A stretch of 64,000 nucleotides of DNA from Bdellovibrio bacteriovorus (GCF_001592745.1 NZ_LUKD01000001.1:2137306-2201305), one strand, 5' to 3'; numbered from the stretch's first letter, positions 16,463 through 26,316 are shown. A program made the numbers and translations. Notes: generated from the letters alone by a model not told the origin.

Positions 16463-17110
16463 CTATAAAATATCCAGAAGTTTTAATTTCAATTTCTCTT
16501 TAAAATCGTCCAAATTTATAGGCCGTTTCAAAAGCTCTTCAAGACTGATCATCGTTTCAGGTGGGAAACCACAAGGATTCAAACCTTGAAACGCTTGAGA
16601 ATCGTACGTCATGTTAATAGCGGCACCGTGAAAGCTCACCCATTGGCGAATACCCACGCCGACCGAAGCCACTTTTTTATTGCCGCTCCATACGCCGGTA
16701 TCGTCCGTGAGCGAACGACCCTCTACGTTTTCAAGACCATAGGATTTCAGAACTTCGACAATGCCTTCTTCAAAAATACGTAGGAAAGGAGCGATGTCGC
16801 GTTCTTTGCGACCTTTGCGCATCTGGTTTAAATTCACAATGGGATAGATCACAAGTTGGCTTGGGCCATGATAAGTCGCGCGTCCGCCGCGAGTGACTTC
16901 GACTTGCAATCCATTCCAAGCAAAGACATCGCCGGGTTTTGTAGAGCGGCCTAAAGTCACTACGGGAGGATGAGTGCAAAAAACAAGAAAGCCCGGAAGA
17001 TTTTCTTTTGAAACCTTCTCTACCAAAGCCAATTGTTTTTTTAGGGCGTCTTCATAGTTGATAAGACCCCAATCTTGAAACTGCAAAACCGACATACCTT
17101 TTTGTGCCAT
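16463..17110 (-). CDS. lipB: Lipoyl(octanoyl) transferase
   Basis: Transfers octanoate from acyl carrier protein to lipoyl domains, the first step of lipoic acid synthesis. The 215 residues carry the family motifs THPPVVTLGRS, VTRGGRATYHGPSQLVIYPI, the catalytic Lys in NKKVASVGVGI, and the catalytic Cys in GLNPCGF. Its target domains could include the E2 at 23721-25373. No lipA is present in the window. Two start codons are possible (17110 and 17095); neither has a strong ribosome binding site. Confidence 0.93.
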   Translation of the reverse strand: MAQKGMSVLQFQDWGLINYEDALKKQLALVEKVSKENLPGFLVFCTHPPVVTLGRSTKPGDVFAWNGLQVEVTRGGRATYHGPSQLVIYPIVNLNQMRKGRKERDIAPFLRIFEEGIVEVLKSYGLENVEGRSLTDDTGVWSGNKKVASVGVGIRQWVSFHGAAINMTYDSQAFQGLNPCGFPPETMISLEELLKRPINLDDFKEKLKLKLLDIL

Positions 17111-17290
17111 TGATCGGAAACATTGTCATGCACTTCGATGAAAAGGGCTGGTTTCTTTGAAGTGAAAAAAAATTGGACAGCAATGTTTTTGGGTATGTAA
17201 ACGCATTAGTCACAAAAATTTCAAAATGAGATTCGTTTGAAATGACGCCACACTTGCTTTCAAAATGGAAATCAGGAGAGGGAGTATCTC

Positions 17291-18910
17291 ATGAAGAATC
17301 TAGGATTGATCGTCGTTCTGCTAGGAGCTATCGCACTGACAGGATGTCTTGAAAACGGCGGAGGCACGGAAGCTCCCTCAAATAACAACAACGGCGATTT
17401 TTCTGTGATCACTGAGCCACCACCCGAAGAACCCGATAGTGGCACCGGTGGCGGAAGCACCGGCGGAGGCGACAATGGTGGAACTGTGCCCCAGCCGAGC
17501 GCACCGAATGGTTTTGATATCAACAAAGGCGAAGTCTTGACGGCATCGAATAATTTGTTGCTCGACTTCTATCCTCCTTTTACCAGTGCTTACACAAAAG
17601 TGTCAGAAGATGAAACTTGTTCTTCAGGAACTTTCGCAAGCTTCGTAGGCAGCCGCTACCACTTAAGCTCCAAAACAAATCAAAGTGTTCCGCTGAGTGT
17701 TCAGTTTCGCGATCACGATGGCCGAACAAGTGTTTGTTACGTGCGCAGAATTTTCATCGATCAGGCGGGGCCTGAGATTGTTTTTGCAAAATATCCTTCA
17801 GCGCCTGTTGAAGAAGGAACCGATGTTGAAGTGGTCTTTTCTGTCACTGATCCGGGTGCAGGTGTCCAAAGTGTGACATGCATGGTGGGTGCGGTGTCTA
17901 AGCCTTGTGCGGCGGGTACGAATAAAATCGTATTTCCAAAACTTGCTGGCGGCGAATACACCTTGAAAGTCTCAGCAACAGACAAGTTTAATCAGTCTTC
18001 AGAAAAGTCCGTCACATTCACGGTCACTTCTTTGTACAAACAAATGGTGCAAAACGTGAAGGTGAACGAGTACCAAAAAGTCGATATCTTATTCGTGATC
18101 GACAACTCGGGCTCTATGGAATATGAACAAAAAAGCATGGCGTCTCGCGTTCGCAACTTCCTGGATGTCGTTAAAGGATTGGATTGGCAGATCGCCGTTA
18201 CGACGACAGATCCATCGAATTCAACATTAGGAGACGGACGCTTGGTGCCTATCTATGGTCAGACAAACAACTACATTTTGAACTCTTCGATGAGCGACAC
18301 GGTGGCACGAAATGCTCTGGGCATGACTTTGCAACGACCTGAAACGGGAAGTGGCGATGAACAAGGAATTTATGCTGCTTACCGCGCGATCGAAAGATCT
18401 TTGGCTTCAACGGCAACCAATAAAAATTTCATTCGCTCGGACTCGCAACTGGCAGTTGTCTTGATCTCAGACGAAGATGAATCCGCGAATGGAGCTAAGA
18501 ACGACCCAGCGAATTTCGTGAAGTATGTGCAAACGGCTTTCAACGGTCAAAAAAGCGTGAGCTTTCATTCGATCATTGCTCGTCCTGACGATAAAGCGTG
18601 CTTGAGTGGTGAAGGCTATTCCGCAGGTTACCGCTACGAACAGATTTCAAAACTGACAGGGGGTGTGATTGGTGATGTGTGCGCAACAGACTATGCAGCG
18701 CAAGTCCAAGGGATCGCTGAAGGTGTGCGCCAGACACTTAAATCCATCACCCTGTCATGTGCTCCAGTGATTGACAGCATGAGATCCTTATTGGTTTTAA
18801 AAGATGGACAAGTTTATAACGGAGCTCGCACGATCAATGGTGTGAACGTGGTTTTCAACGATATGTTGCCTAAAGGCGATTACGAAGTTTATTACTCTTG
18901 CTTGAAATAG
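17291..18910 (+). CDS. von Willebrand factor A lipoprotein
   Basis: A 539-residue lipoprotein. The signal MKNLGLIVVLLGAIALTGC has lipobox LTGC at residue 19. A low-complexity Gly/Ser/Pro/Glu linker (about 22-75) precedes an Ig-like region (about 80-250), then a VWA domain with MIDAS motif FVIDNSGSM (about 272) and a Thr/Asp in later loops (VLISDEDES). VWA domains bind proteins through a metal ion, so a surface adhesion role is plausible for a predator. GAGAGGGAG ribosome binding site. Confidence 0.85.
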   Translation: MKNLGLIVVLLGAIALTGCLENGGGTEAPSNNNNGDFSVITEPPPEEPDSGTGGGSTGGGDNGGTVPQPSAPNGFDINKGEVLTASNNLLLDFYPPFTSAYTKVSEDETCSSGTFASFVGSRYHLSSKTNQSVPLSVQFRDHDGRTSVCYVRRIFIDQAGPEIVFAKYPSAPVEEGTDVEVVFSVTDPGAGVQSVTCMVGAVSKPCAAGTNKIVFPKLAGGEYTLKVSATDKFNQSSEKSVTFTVTSLYKQMVQNVKVNEYQKVDILFVIDNSGSMEYEQKSMASRVRNFLDVVKGLDWQIAVTTTDPSNSTLGDGRLVPIYGQTNNYILNSSMSDTVARNALGMTLQRPETGSGDEQGIYAAYRAIERSLASTATNKNFIRSDSQLAVVLISDEDESANGAKNDPANFVKYVQTAFNGQKSVSFHSIIARPDDKACLSGEGYSAGYRYEQISKLTGGVIGDVCATDYAAQVQGIAEGVRQTLKSITLSCAPVIDSMRSLLVLKDGQVYNGARTINGVNVVFNDMLPKGDYEVYYSCLK

Positions 18911-18936
18911 ATCGAAATATTTCAGCACGTCGCGGG

Positions 18937-18965
18937 AAAAGGGCCTGAGAAGGCCCTTTTAGTTT
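18937..18965. terminator. Bidirectional terminator
   Basis: AAAAGGGCCT, loop GAGA, AGGCCCTTTT: a perfect 10-bp palindromic stem between the convergent vWA and transglycosylase genes. A- and T-runs serve both strands. Confidence 0.9.
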
Positions 18966-20377
18966 TTGCTGATTGCAGATGTAGATTCAAAGTCGTCGTT
19001 CTGAGTGATTTTAGTGTCTTCATCGGCGCGAGTGTCTTTAGTCAGAAGGCTTTTTAAAACCAGACGCGCCGGAGTATCCACCATCAAGCTAAAGCCTGAG
19101 GGAATGGCGACATTTCGGTCCAAAGCTTTTTTAAGGTCCGGATTGTACATAACAAAGTCTTCTTTAGCTAATCCACTGCGACGAAGAAGTTCCTTCGCGG
19201 AAATAGCGCGAGCCAATTTTACCGTGTGTAAATCCAAAGTCTTTTCATACTGAAGATCTTTATAGATTTGTTCGTGGTACTTTTCTGCATAAAGAGCCGC
19301 CAAGAACTCACAATAGAAGTTAGAAGAGGCAAAATCAAAGGTCTTCGATTGATAGTTTGCAATAATAACACCTAAATCTTCGCTTTCCGCGGCCTTCGCC
19401 GCACGACGAATGCCAGATGGCCCGTGATTCCACGCCGTAATAGCCATAGGCCAAGAGCGTTTTAAAATCATATGATTTTCTTTTAGCAAGCGCGCGGCCG
19501 CGTCCGTAGCTTTGAACGGAGAATTTCTTTCATCAATATGATCATTCACCGTCATAAAGCTCTTACCAGTGTAATCCATAAATTGCCAGATGCCCGAAGC
19601 GCCGACTTTACTAACCGCATGACGATTGAAGCTGCTTTCCACGAAAGGAATGCGTGTAAGTTCAACCGGAAGCTTGTGATTGCGGAAGATTTCTTCCATA
19701 CCACTTAAGTACAAAGGACTGACTTCGACACCTTCAGCAAAGAAGTTCTTTTGGCCCGTTTGCGAGCGAATATTTTTAAGTGCATCCTGAGCATTTTCTT
19801 GCAAAGAGCCTTCGACATTTTCAAAAGCTTTGGCAATAGCGACTTGATACGGGTTTTCGTCATCAACGTCTTGCCCATCAGCTAAGGACTTCATCGCTTG
19901 TTTAATCTTCTTAATTTCCTCATCAACAAAATCGTCCGCTTTCATATTGCGCATCCAGCGGGCCTTAGGAGTCTCGGCATTAATGATGTGAGAAATATCA
20001 ATCACTTTAAACACAATCCACGGATACATCGCGTGGTGGACGACCTTTTTGTTCGAGTCATAGCGAGTGTAAATATCAAACCAAAACCCGACGCGATCAC
20101 GTAGGTTTGCAGGGATTGAGAACTCGTCAGAGATGCGGTTCTGATAGTCATTCAGAATTTCTTCGCGATGATAGACCACTTCCGGATCATGTGAAAAGAC
20201 GACGCCGTCCAAGATCATTTTCTGGATCTTTTTGATTTGCGCGACAACGACCGGGAAGCTAGCGGAGTTAAAAAGAGCAATCACCAAAGTCATCATCACG
20301 AGTGAACCCAGCACGTTGCGGGTGCTTCTTTTTGAGACGGCATTGATAATTTTCTTCATGTTTTCAAGGGTCTTCAT
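18959..20377 (-). CDS. Membrane-bound lytic transglycosylase (MltD-like)
   Basis: About 472 residues with an N-terminal membrane segment (about 24-45). The SLT goose-lysozyme-like domain at about 220-360 has catalytic Glu in PFVESSFNRHAVSKVGASGIWQF (family E-S-x-x-x-x-x-A-x-S-x-x-G-A-x-G-x-W-Q), and ITAWNHGPSGIRRA. A LysM-like segment follows near 395-440. It cleaves peptidoglycan glycan strands. Start: in-frame TTG at 20395 has no ribosome binding site; ATG at 20377 has AAAGG close by and was chosen, but ATG 20358 is also possible. Confidence 0.88.
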   Translation of the reverse strand: MKTLENMKKIINAVSKRSTRNVLGSLVMMTLVIALFNSASFPVVVAQIKKIQKMILDGVVFSHDPEVVYHREEILNDYQNRISDEFSIPANLRDRVGFWFDIYTRYDSNKKVVHHAMYPWIVFKVIDISHIINAETPKARWMRNMKADDFVDEEIKKIKQAMKSLADGQDVDDENPYQVAIAKAFENVEGSLQENAQDALKNIRSQTGQKNFFAEGVEVSPLYLSGMEEIFRNHKLPVELTRIPFVESSFNRHAVSKVGASGIWQFMDYTGKSFMTVNDHIDERNSPFKATDAAARLLKENHMILKRSWPMAITAWNHGPSGIRRAAKAAESEDLGVIIANYQSKTFDFASSNFYCEFLAALYAEKYHEQIYKDLQYEKTLDLHTVKLARAISAKELLRRSGLAKEDFVMYNPDLKKALDRNVAIPSGFSLMVDTPARLVLKSLLTKDTRADEDTKITQNDDFESTSAISKN

Positions 20378-20395
20378 GCCTTTGGTAAAGAGCAA

Positions 20396-20633
20396 GAGTG
20401 ATGCTAGGTAGACAGCCTTCGTAAGCCCGTTAATTACAGCTCAGGAAGCTTCACTGTCTAAGAGTTCATCACTGACAACAATTTCGGCGCAAGTCGTATA
20501 AGAGTTCGTCTTTTATTGAAACTTTAGGGAGTCAAAATGTACCGATATTCAGGCTCTTAAATAGATTTTGAATTTTCCGCTCGACAGCTCTTGGTGTGCT
20601 CGGTGGATATGGAGGCTTAAATTTTAGCAGCAA
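20396..20633. other. Intergenic region, about 240 bp
   Basis: Nothing confident. A seven-codon ORF (MYRYSGS) follows GGGAG at about 20536, too short to call. Its role, if any, would be as an upstream leader. Confidence 0.4.
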
Positions 20634-21545
20634 TTATAAATTTAGCTCCGGTGGCCGCCTGGGAGAATCTTCTTTAGAAGCTTTTTTTCCCAGCATTCGC
20701 ATTAAGGATTGAGCATCAAACGGAGCGCGCACTTTGATGTCGTTGTCGAAATAAACGAAAGCGTCCCGTTTTCTTTCGGTCGCGGGCTTGTCGCTGATAG
20801 AAAGCGCATTTGCAGGCTCTTTGCCTTCGGTCCATAGTTTCAATCGATCGGCCCACCAGCGCAGTGTCGCATCGTCATATCCACTGGCATAGAGCTCTTC
20901 GGGGCCGTGCAGTCGCAAGTACACAAAGTCACTTGTTAGATCTTCCATGTAAGGCCATGTTCCCGCTGTATCTGCAAATACCAAGGCAACATTGTACTTT
21001 CGTAAAAGGTCGATGAAGGCGGGATTTTCAAATGAGTGATGGCGGACCTCAATAGCGTGACGAAGTTTCTTCTTTATATTTTTAAACGGTCGTGGATATC
21101 GTTTCCCGTAACGCGGTGATGATTCGGAGAGCGTCACGGCCTCAGAGAATGTCGTCGGTAAAAGTTTAAAGAAATTTTCCAGACGTTCTTCATCGAAAAG
21201 AAAATTCGGTGGGAACTGCCATAAGAAGGCACCCAACTTTTCTTGCAGATACAATACACCCGTTGCAAAAAAGTTCGCTAAGGGCTCTTCGATATCCTTG
21301 AGACGGCGAATGTGAGTGATGTAGCGCGGACCTTTCACCGAAAAAACAAAGTCTTTGGGAGTCGTCACAAACCACTTCTGATAAGATTCGGGACTTTGCG
21401 AAGAGTAAAACGAACCGTTTATTTCGATAGAAGAAACCTGGCGACTTGCATAGTGCAACTCTTGCTTCTGCGGAAGGTCTTCAGGATAGAATATTTTGCG
21501 CCAGGGTGGATAGAGCCAGCCTGAAATGCCGATTCGTATTTCCAT
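20634..21545 (-). CDS. DUF72 (YecE-like) family protein
   Basis: A 303-residue TIM-barrel-like protein. Family motifs: IRIGISGWLYPPWRKIFYPE at the N-terminus, SSIEINGSFYSSQSPESYQKW, FSVKGPRYITHIRRL, LGAFLWQFPPNF, AIEVRHHSF and a YVYLRLHG-type segment (FVYLRLHGPEELYASGYDD). Its molecular function remains undefined; uracil-DNA-glycosylase- or endonuclease-like folds have been suggested for the family. It is encoded alone. Confidence 0.88.
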   Translation of the reverse strand: MEIRIGISGWLYPPWRKIFYPEDLPQKQELHYASRQVSSIEINGSFYSSQSPESYQKWFVTTPKDFVFSVKGPRYITHIRRLKDIEEPLANFFATGVLYLQEKLGAFLWQFPPNFLFDEERLENFFKLLPTTFSEAVTLSESSPRYGKRYPRPFKNIKKKLRHAIEVRHHSFENPAFIDLLRKYNVALVFADTAGTWPYMEDLTSDFVYLRLHGPEELYASGYDDATLRWWADRLKLWTEGKEPANALSISDKPATERKRDAFVYFDNDIKVRAPFDAQSLMRMLGKKASKEDSPRRPPELNL

Positions 21546-21613
21546 ACTTCTACGTTAGCAAACGACGGAAGCAGTTGTCGTTGTCACTCAACAGAAGCGC
21601 CAAGATACAAAAT

Positions 21614-21636
21614 AAAAAAGCCCGCACTCGGCGGGC
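21614..21636 (-). terminator. Terminator of the DUF3011 gene
   Basis: Read on the minus strand: GCCCGC, loop CGAGT, GCGGGC, then CTTTTTATT. It lies about 25 bases beyond the stop. Confidence 0.85.
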
Positions 21637-21661
21637 TTCAAAACACTATTTGAAACAGAAA

Positions 21662-22084
21662 TTAGTAATAACGGATGATTTCGAAAGTCGCGTTGCAACC
21701 ACGGTCTACCCAAACACGGTCTCCGTATGCGCCTGCTGTACGACCCCAGATGCAAGCATCGTAAGAGTGTTGCGAGTACAAACGGATTTGTGAAACTCCG
21801 TACGAGTTGAAGTAGCACTCTTGGTAACGATAACCGTAAGAAGAGCATGTCACATACTCATAACGATAAGACGGTGGTGGATTTGGATATGGCGGATATC
21901 CAGGATTGTGGGGAGGACGAGGCCCCGGGCGCACAGGATCTGGATAAGGAGCAGGGCGACCTGGAGGACGAGGTCCCGGTCTGATATAAGAAGTTTCAGC
22001 CTGATATTCAGAATCCATAACATCGGCGTGAGCCGCTGGTGCCAAAGCGCACATCACAAGAAGCGCTGCAAAAAGGTGTTTCAT
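21662..22084 (-). CDS. Secreted DUF3011-type protein with Pro-rich linker
   Basis: About 140 residues. Signal peptide MKHLFAALLVMCALAPAAHA, then a Pro/Gly/Arg-rich linker (about 35-75) and a C-terminal domain with CSSYGYRYQEC, VSQIRLYSQHSYDACIWGR and VWVDRGCNATF. That Cys pattern matches DUF3011, a bacterial family with lectin-like suggestions. ATG at 22084 with a GGGGG ribosome binding site was preferred to the TTG at 22096. Monocistronic with its own terminator. Confidence 0.8.
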   Translation of the reverse strand: MKHLFAALLVMCALAPAAHADVMDSEYQAETSYIRPGPRPPGRPAPYPDPVRPGPRPPHNPGYPPYPNPPPSYRYEYVTCSSYGYRYQECYFNSYGVSQIRLYSQHSYDACIWGRTAGAYGDRVWVDRGCNATFEIIRYY

Positions 22085-22239
22085 GTATTCCCCCAATGGA
22101 AAGGTGTCATAGTGACGCCAAAAAATATTTTTTTACTATAAACATGCATAAACGATGCCGCGAAAATCGGTGCCAAAAAGTACAATTGCTCAGTGAGAAT
22201 AGTGATGTCACGAAATCAGTCTGTGATTTTACGCAAAAA

Positions 22240-22268
22240 AAAAGCCCCGTTTTTTTAACGGGGCTTTT
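22240..22268. terminator. Terminator of lpd, bidirectional
   Basis: AAAAGCCCCGT and ACGGGGCTTTT form an 11-bp stem; an A-run flanks it on the left, giving a T-run on the minus strand. It directly follows lpd. Confidence 0.9.
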
Positions 22269-22270
22269 GC

Positions 22271-23695
22271 TTATTTCGGAAGTGGTTTTTGAATGATGTG
22301 AATCGCGTGGCCCAAAGTGGCTTCAGCGGTTTCCATCATCGCTTCACCGAGCGTTGGATGAGGATGGATAGACAAGGCGATGTCTTCCATACGTGCGCCC
22401 ATTTCAATCGCTAGAACAGCTTCAGAGATCAAGTTAGAAGCTTCTGGTCCTACAATGTGAACGCCCAACAAAACATGCGTTTTCTTATCAGCGATCATTT
22501 TAATAAAACCGTCCGTTTCCATCATGCTCACAGCGCGGCCGTTCGCTCCGAATGGAACTTTACCAATCAATAGATCCGTGAAGCCTTTCGCTTTGGCTTC
22601 AGCTTCGGTCATACCTGCAGAAGCGATTTCTGGATCCGTAAACACGACCGCTGGAACTGTTTTCGCATCGTAAACACGATTTTGACCGGAAATAACTTCA
22701 GCCACCAACACACCTTCGTGAGAAGCTTTGTGAGCTAGCATTGGTTGTCCCGCAACGTCACCGATGGCAAAGATGTTTTGAACATTGGTTCTGCGTTGAG
22801 CATCCACTTTAATAAAGCCACGTTCGTCAACCGCGATACCTGCTGCTTTTAAGTTTGCTTGATCGCCATTAGGACGACGGCCTACAGTCACAAGAATCTT
22901 ATCGCACTTAACAACTTCTTCTTTGCCATTGATTTCAACGGTTACTTCGTAACCGTCTTTAGCTTTTTTCTGACCTTTAGCTTTTGCTCCGTACATGATG
23001 TTCACGCCGGCTTTTTTAAGCTTACGTTCCACAACCTGTGCGCAGTCTGGATCAACAACACCTGCAAGCAATGCAGATTGAGCTTCGATCACAGTTACTT
23101 CTGTGCCTAGTTTACGAAGGTAAGAAGAAATCTCTAGACCGATATAACCACCGCCGATAACAGCCACGCGCTTCGGAATAGTATCGAAAGCCAATGCGCC
23201 TGTTGATGAACAGATGTCTTTTTCGTCAAATTTGAAACCAGGGATTTCAATCGGGCGAGATCCTGTTGCCACGATAAAGTATTTTGCTTGGATTGTGTCT
23301 TCGCCAGCAGAAGACTTCACTGTGATCTCTTTCGAGTTTTTGAAGTTCGCTTCGCCAGGAATGTGCGTAACGCCGTAACCTTTAAGAAGTTGCTTCACGC
23401 CACCAGACATTTTATCGCAAACAGATTGTTTCCAAGTCACAAGTTGTTTCATATCAACAGTGATATCACCCTTGATCATCAAACCCATGTCTTTGAAGTT
23501 GTGTTGTGCTTTATGCAAAAGGTGAGTCGCCGTGATCATGGCTTTAGATGGGATACAACCCACGTTCAAGCACACGCCACCAAGAAATTCTCTTTCGATA
23601 ACAGCAGTTTTAAATCCAAGTTGTGCTGCGCGAATCGCAGCGACATAACCGCCGGGACCCGCACCAATTACTACGACGTCAAAAGTTTGTGCCAT
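22271..23695 (-). CDS. lpdA: Dihydrolipoamide dehydrogenase (E3)
   Basis: Reoxidises dihydrolipoamide using FAD and NAD+. The 474 residues carry the FAD-binding VVIGAGPGGYVAAIRAAQLG, redox-active disulphide GGVCLNVGCIPSK, NAD-binding VAVIGGGYIGLEISS, FAD block IFAIGDVAGQPMLAHKA, and the C-terminal His-Glu pair in HPHPTLGEAMMETAEA. It lies 25 bases after the E2 gene, so the two form an operon. No E1 subunit gene is in the window. Confidence 0.96.
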   Translation of the reverse strand: MAQTFDVVVIGAGPGGYVAAIRAAQLGFKTAVIEREFLGGVCLNVGCIPSKAMITATHLLHKAQHNFKDMGLMIKGDITVDMKQLVTWKQSVCDKMSGGVKQLLKGYGVTHIPGEANFKNSKEITVKSSAGEDTIQAKYFIVATGSRPIEIPGFKFDEKDICSSTGALAFDTIPKRVAVIGGGYIGLEISSYLRKLGTEVTVIEAQSALLAGVVDPDCAQVVERKLKKAGVNIMYGAKAKGQKKAKDGYEVTVEINGKEEVVKCDKILVTVGRRPNGDQANLKAAGIAVDERGFIKVDAQRRTNVQNIFAIGDVAGQPMLAHKASHEGVLVAEVISGQNRVYDAKTVPAVVFTDPEIASAGMTEAEAKAKGFTDLLIGKVPFGANGRAVSMMETDGFIKMIADKKTHVLLGVHIVGPEASNLISEAVLAIEMGARMEDIALSIHPHPTLGEAMMETAEATLGHAIHIIQKPLPK

Positions 23696-23720
23696 TTTCT
23701 ATCTCCAAGCTAGCCAGGGG

Positions 23721-25373
23721 CTAGACAAGCTCCACCAAAAGTTTACCAGGGTTTTCAATACGCGCGATGAAGGCAGCCAAGAAGCGAGCGGCCACGGCAC
23801 CATCAATCAAACGGTGATCGGCTGTCATCGTGTAGTTCATCACTTTGATAGCTTTCAACTGGCCATCCTTGATCACTGGTTTTTCATCGATTTTGTACAT
23901 ACCAAGGATCGCCACTTCTGGGTGGTTGATCACTGGAGTCGCGTACGTGCCACCGATAGAACCGATGTTCGTTACAGTGATAGTCGCACCTTTCATTTCG
24001 TCTGGTTTCAACTTACCGTCGCGAGCACGTTTAGAAAGATCCAAGATCTCTTTAGAGATTTCCAAGATCGTTTTTTGGTCTGCATTCTTGATCACTGGAA
24101 CAACAAGTCCGTTTGGAGTGTCTGCCGCGAAACCAAGATTGAAGTATTTTTTGTAAACGATTTCACCCGCCGCATCGTCGATAGAAGCGTTGAACATTGG
24201 GAATTCGCGGATTGTCGCGATCAATGCTTTCATCACGATTGGCAGATAAGTGATTTTTGTGCCGTGCTTTTCAGCGTGTTCTTTCAGAGACTCACGCATT
24301 GCAACCATCGCATCCACTTTCGCTTCATCCATGATCGTGAAGTGAGGGATCACGTGTTTAGAACGTTGCATGTTTTCAGCAATTTTCTTACGGATACCGA
24401 TCAATGGAACGCGCTCTTCCGCAGCACCTGCCGGGCCTTGGTAAGCGGGTTTAGGGATCGACATACCTGGAGCCGAAGCCGGAGCTTTCGCTTGGGCTGG
24501 AGCGCCACCTTTTGCTGACAAGACATCTTCACGAGTCACACGACCCGCTAGACCCGTACCACCCAATGAATTGATATCAACACCCATTTCACGAGCCAAA
24601 CGACGTGTCGCTGGAGTCGCAAGAACTTTCGAATCTGCAACAGGCGGGAAAATCGCGCCTGGCGCAGGATGTGCAGCAGCGGTAGCTGCGGAACTGGACT
24701 GAGCCGAGTGAGCCGCCGCAAAGTTCGCATGCGCTGAAGCTGGAACTTCACGTTGTGCGCCCGCTGGAGGTTGAGCTGCAGGAGCTGAAGGAGCCGCACC
24801 CGCGCCACCTTCTAGAGTGATCATAGTAGATCCGACTTTTACAACTTCACCTGTTTTAAATTTCAAATCTTTAACAACGCCAGCAACGGGAGTTGGGACT
24901 TCCACAGTCGCTTTGTCCGTCAAAACTTCTGCAATAGCTTGATCTGCTTTGACTGAGTCACCTGGTTTTACCAACCATTTTACAAGTTCACCTTCAGTAA
25001 CACCTTCTCCCAATTCAGGAAGTTTGATGTCTTGAACTTTACCGCCACCCGCAGCTGGTTTTGCTGCTTGAGGAGCAGGAGCAGAAGCCGTTGGAGCTGC
25101 AGGCTTAGAAGCGGGAGCTGAAGCCGCCGCACTCGCACCGCCTTCAAGAGTGATCATTGTCGATCCCACTTTCACAACATCGCCTGCTTTGAATTTCAAA
25201 TCTTTGACAGTGCCTGCAACTGGAGATGGAACCTCAACCGTTGCTTTGTCCGTCAATACTTCAGCGATAGGTTGATCCGCTTTTACAGAGTCACCTGGTT
25301 TTACCAACCATTTTACCAATTCACCTTCTGTAACACCTTCGCCAAGTTCAGGCAGTTTTACTTCAGTAGCCAT
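23721..25373 (-). CDS. 2-oxo acid dehydrogenase E2, two lipoyl domains
   Basis: A 550-residue acyltransferase core. Two nearly identical lipoyl domains (about 2-76 and 113-188) have the lipoylated Lys in TDKATVEVP at Lys43 and Lys154. They are joined by Ala/Pro-rich linkers. A peripheral-subunit-binding domain (about 254-290; ATPATRRLAREMGVDINSL) precedes the catalytic domain, which ends in TADHRLIDGAVAARFL with the catalytic His and Asp. Pyruvate or branched-chain specificity cannot be decided from sequence alone. It partners lpdA; E1 must be encoded elsewhere. Confidence 0.92.
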   Translation of the reverse strand: MATEVKLPELGEGVTEGELVKWLVKPGDSVKADQPIAEVLTDKATVEVPSPVAGTVKDLKFKAGDVVKVGSTMITLEGGASAAASAPASKPAAPTASAPAPQAAKPAAGGGKVQDIKLPELGEGVTEGELVKWLVKPGDSVKADQAIAEVLTDKATVEVPTPVAGVVKDLKFKTGEVVKVGSTMITLEGGAGAAPSAPAAQPPAGAQREVPASAHANFAAAHSAQSSSAATAAAHPAPGAIFPPVADSKVLATPATRRLAREMGVDINSLGGTGLAGRVTREDVLSAKGGAPAQAKAPASAPGMSIPKPAYQGPAGAAEERVPLIGIRKKIAENMQRSKHVIPHFTIMDEAKVDAMVAMRESLKEHAEKHGTKITYLPIVMKALIATIREFPMFNASIDDAAGEIVYKKYFNLGFAADTPNGLVVPVIKNADQKTILEISKEILDLSKRARDGKLKPDEMKGATITVTNIGSIGGTYATPVINHPEVAILGMYKIDEKPVIKDGQLKAIKVMNYTMTADHRLIDGAVAARFLAAFIARIENPGKLLVELV

Positions 25374-25583
25374 GTTGAGAAAGTCCTTTCCAAAGTTCTT
25401 CTAAAGTCGTCAAATTTAACAAACACTCCCTTCTAGTCTTCCCCTAGAGTAATTGCACCGAATTACACCCCGCGACATAGGGGTTAAAAGCCCGTACTTT
25501 CGGATAATTCGGAGCTTCATGAAAAGCTATCGACAAAACCGGCCGGAACTGACTAATTTGGCGGCCTGTTGAAGGGGAGTTCC

Positions 25584-26312
25584 ATGAAATTTTCTCAAAA
25601 GTTGCACGAGGGTGTTTTTCTTAAGCGCTACAAAAGATTTTTTGCCGATGTTCAGTTTCAAGGGCAGGAAGTCGTGGCTCACGTCCCCAACACCGGAAGC
25701 CTTAAAAGCGTGAATAATCCGGGTCAGTTGTGCCTGATTTCTGAGACCGACAATCCCGAGAGAAAACTCAAATTCACTTTGCAAGCTATCAAGTCGCCTC
25801 AAGGCGCTTGGGTGGGGGTGAATACGGCGACTCCGAACACGATCATGAAAGAGACGTTGATGGATGTCGTCGGCAAACCGGGAGTGATGGGAACTTTCGC
25901 GCATTGGTCTCAATTTGATGAAGTAAAACCAGAATACAAAATCAGTGCTGAGACTCGCCTTGATTTCGTGCTTAAAAAGAAGAACAGCGATAAAATGCAT
26001 TTCATTGAAGTGAAAAATGTAACCTTAGCCGAAGAAACGACCGCCAAATTTCCCGACGCCGTTTCCGAACGTGCGCAAAAACATTTGCGCGAACTGATGC
26101 AGTTGGTGGCGCAAGGGCATAGTGCAGAGATCGTCTTCACCGTGCAACGCCACGACTGTGATGTCTTTGCTCCGGCGGATGAGATTGATCCTGACTACGG
26201 TCAACTTCTGCGCGAAGCTCATAGCATAGGAGTTAAGGTAACTCCTCTGGTAGTGAAACTGAGTCCGGAAGCGGTCGAGCTCTCGGAGCAGGAATTGCCC
26301 GTGCGTTTTTAA
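25584..26312 (+). CDS. sfsA: SfsA family DNA/RNA nuclease-like protein
   Basis: A 242-residue protein. Family hallmarks include RYKRFFADV, AHVPNTGSLK, GVNTATPN and IEVKNVTLAE, with the restriction-endonuclease-like D-ExK site in RLDFVLK...FIEVKNV. SfsA was named for sugar fermentation stimulation and is thought to bind DNA or act as a nuclease. Start: ATG 25584 is preceded by GGGGAG at good spacing; an in-frame TTG at 25569 is not. It is followed by a terminator. Confidence 0.92.
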   Translation: MKFSQKLHEGVFLKRYKRFFADVQFQGQEVVAHVPNTGSLKSVNNPGQLCLISETDNPERKLKFTLQAIKSPQGAWVGVNTATPNTIMKETLMDVVGKPGVMGTFAHWSQFDEVKPEYKISAETRLDFVLKKKNSDKMHFIEVKNVTLAEETTAKFPDAVSERAQKHLRELMQLVAQGHSAEIVFTVQRHDCDVFAPADEIDPDYGQLLREAHSIGVKVTPLVVKLSPEAVELSEQELPVRF

Positions 26313-26316
26313 GTCG

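Noticed and set aside
20540..20636. In-frame Gly/Tyr/Ser-rich segment on the plus strand that looked like a barrel fragment
   Set aside because: It has a stop shortly before, no start or ribosome binding site and no continuation; probably chance.
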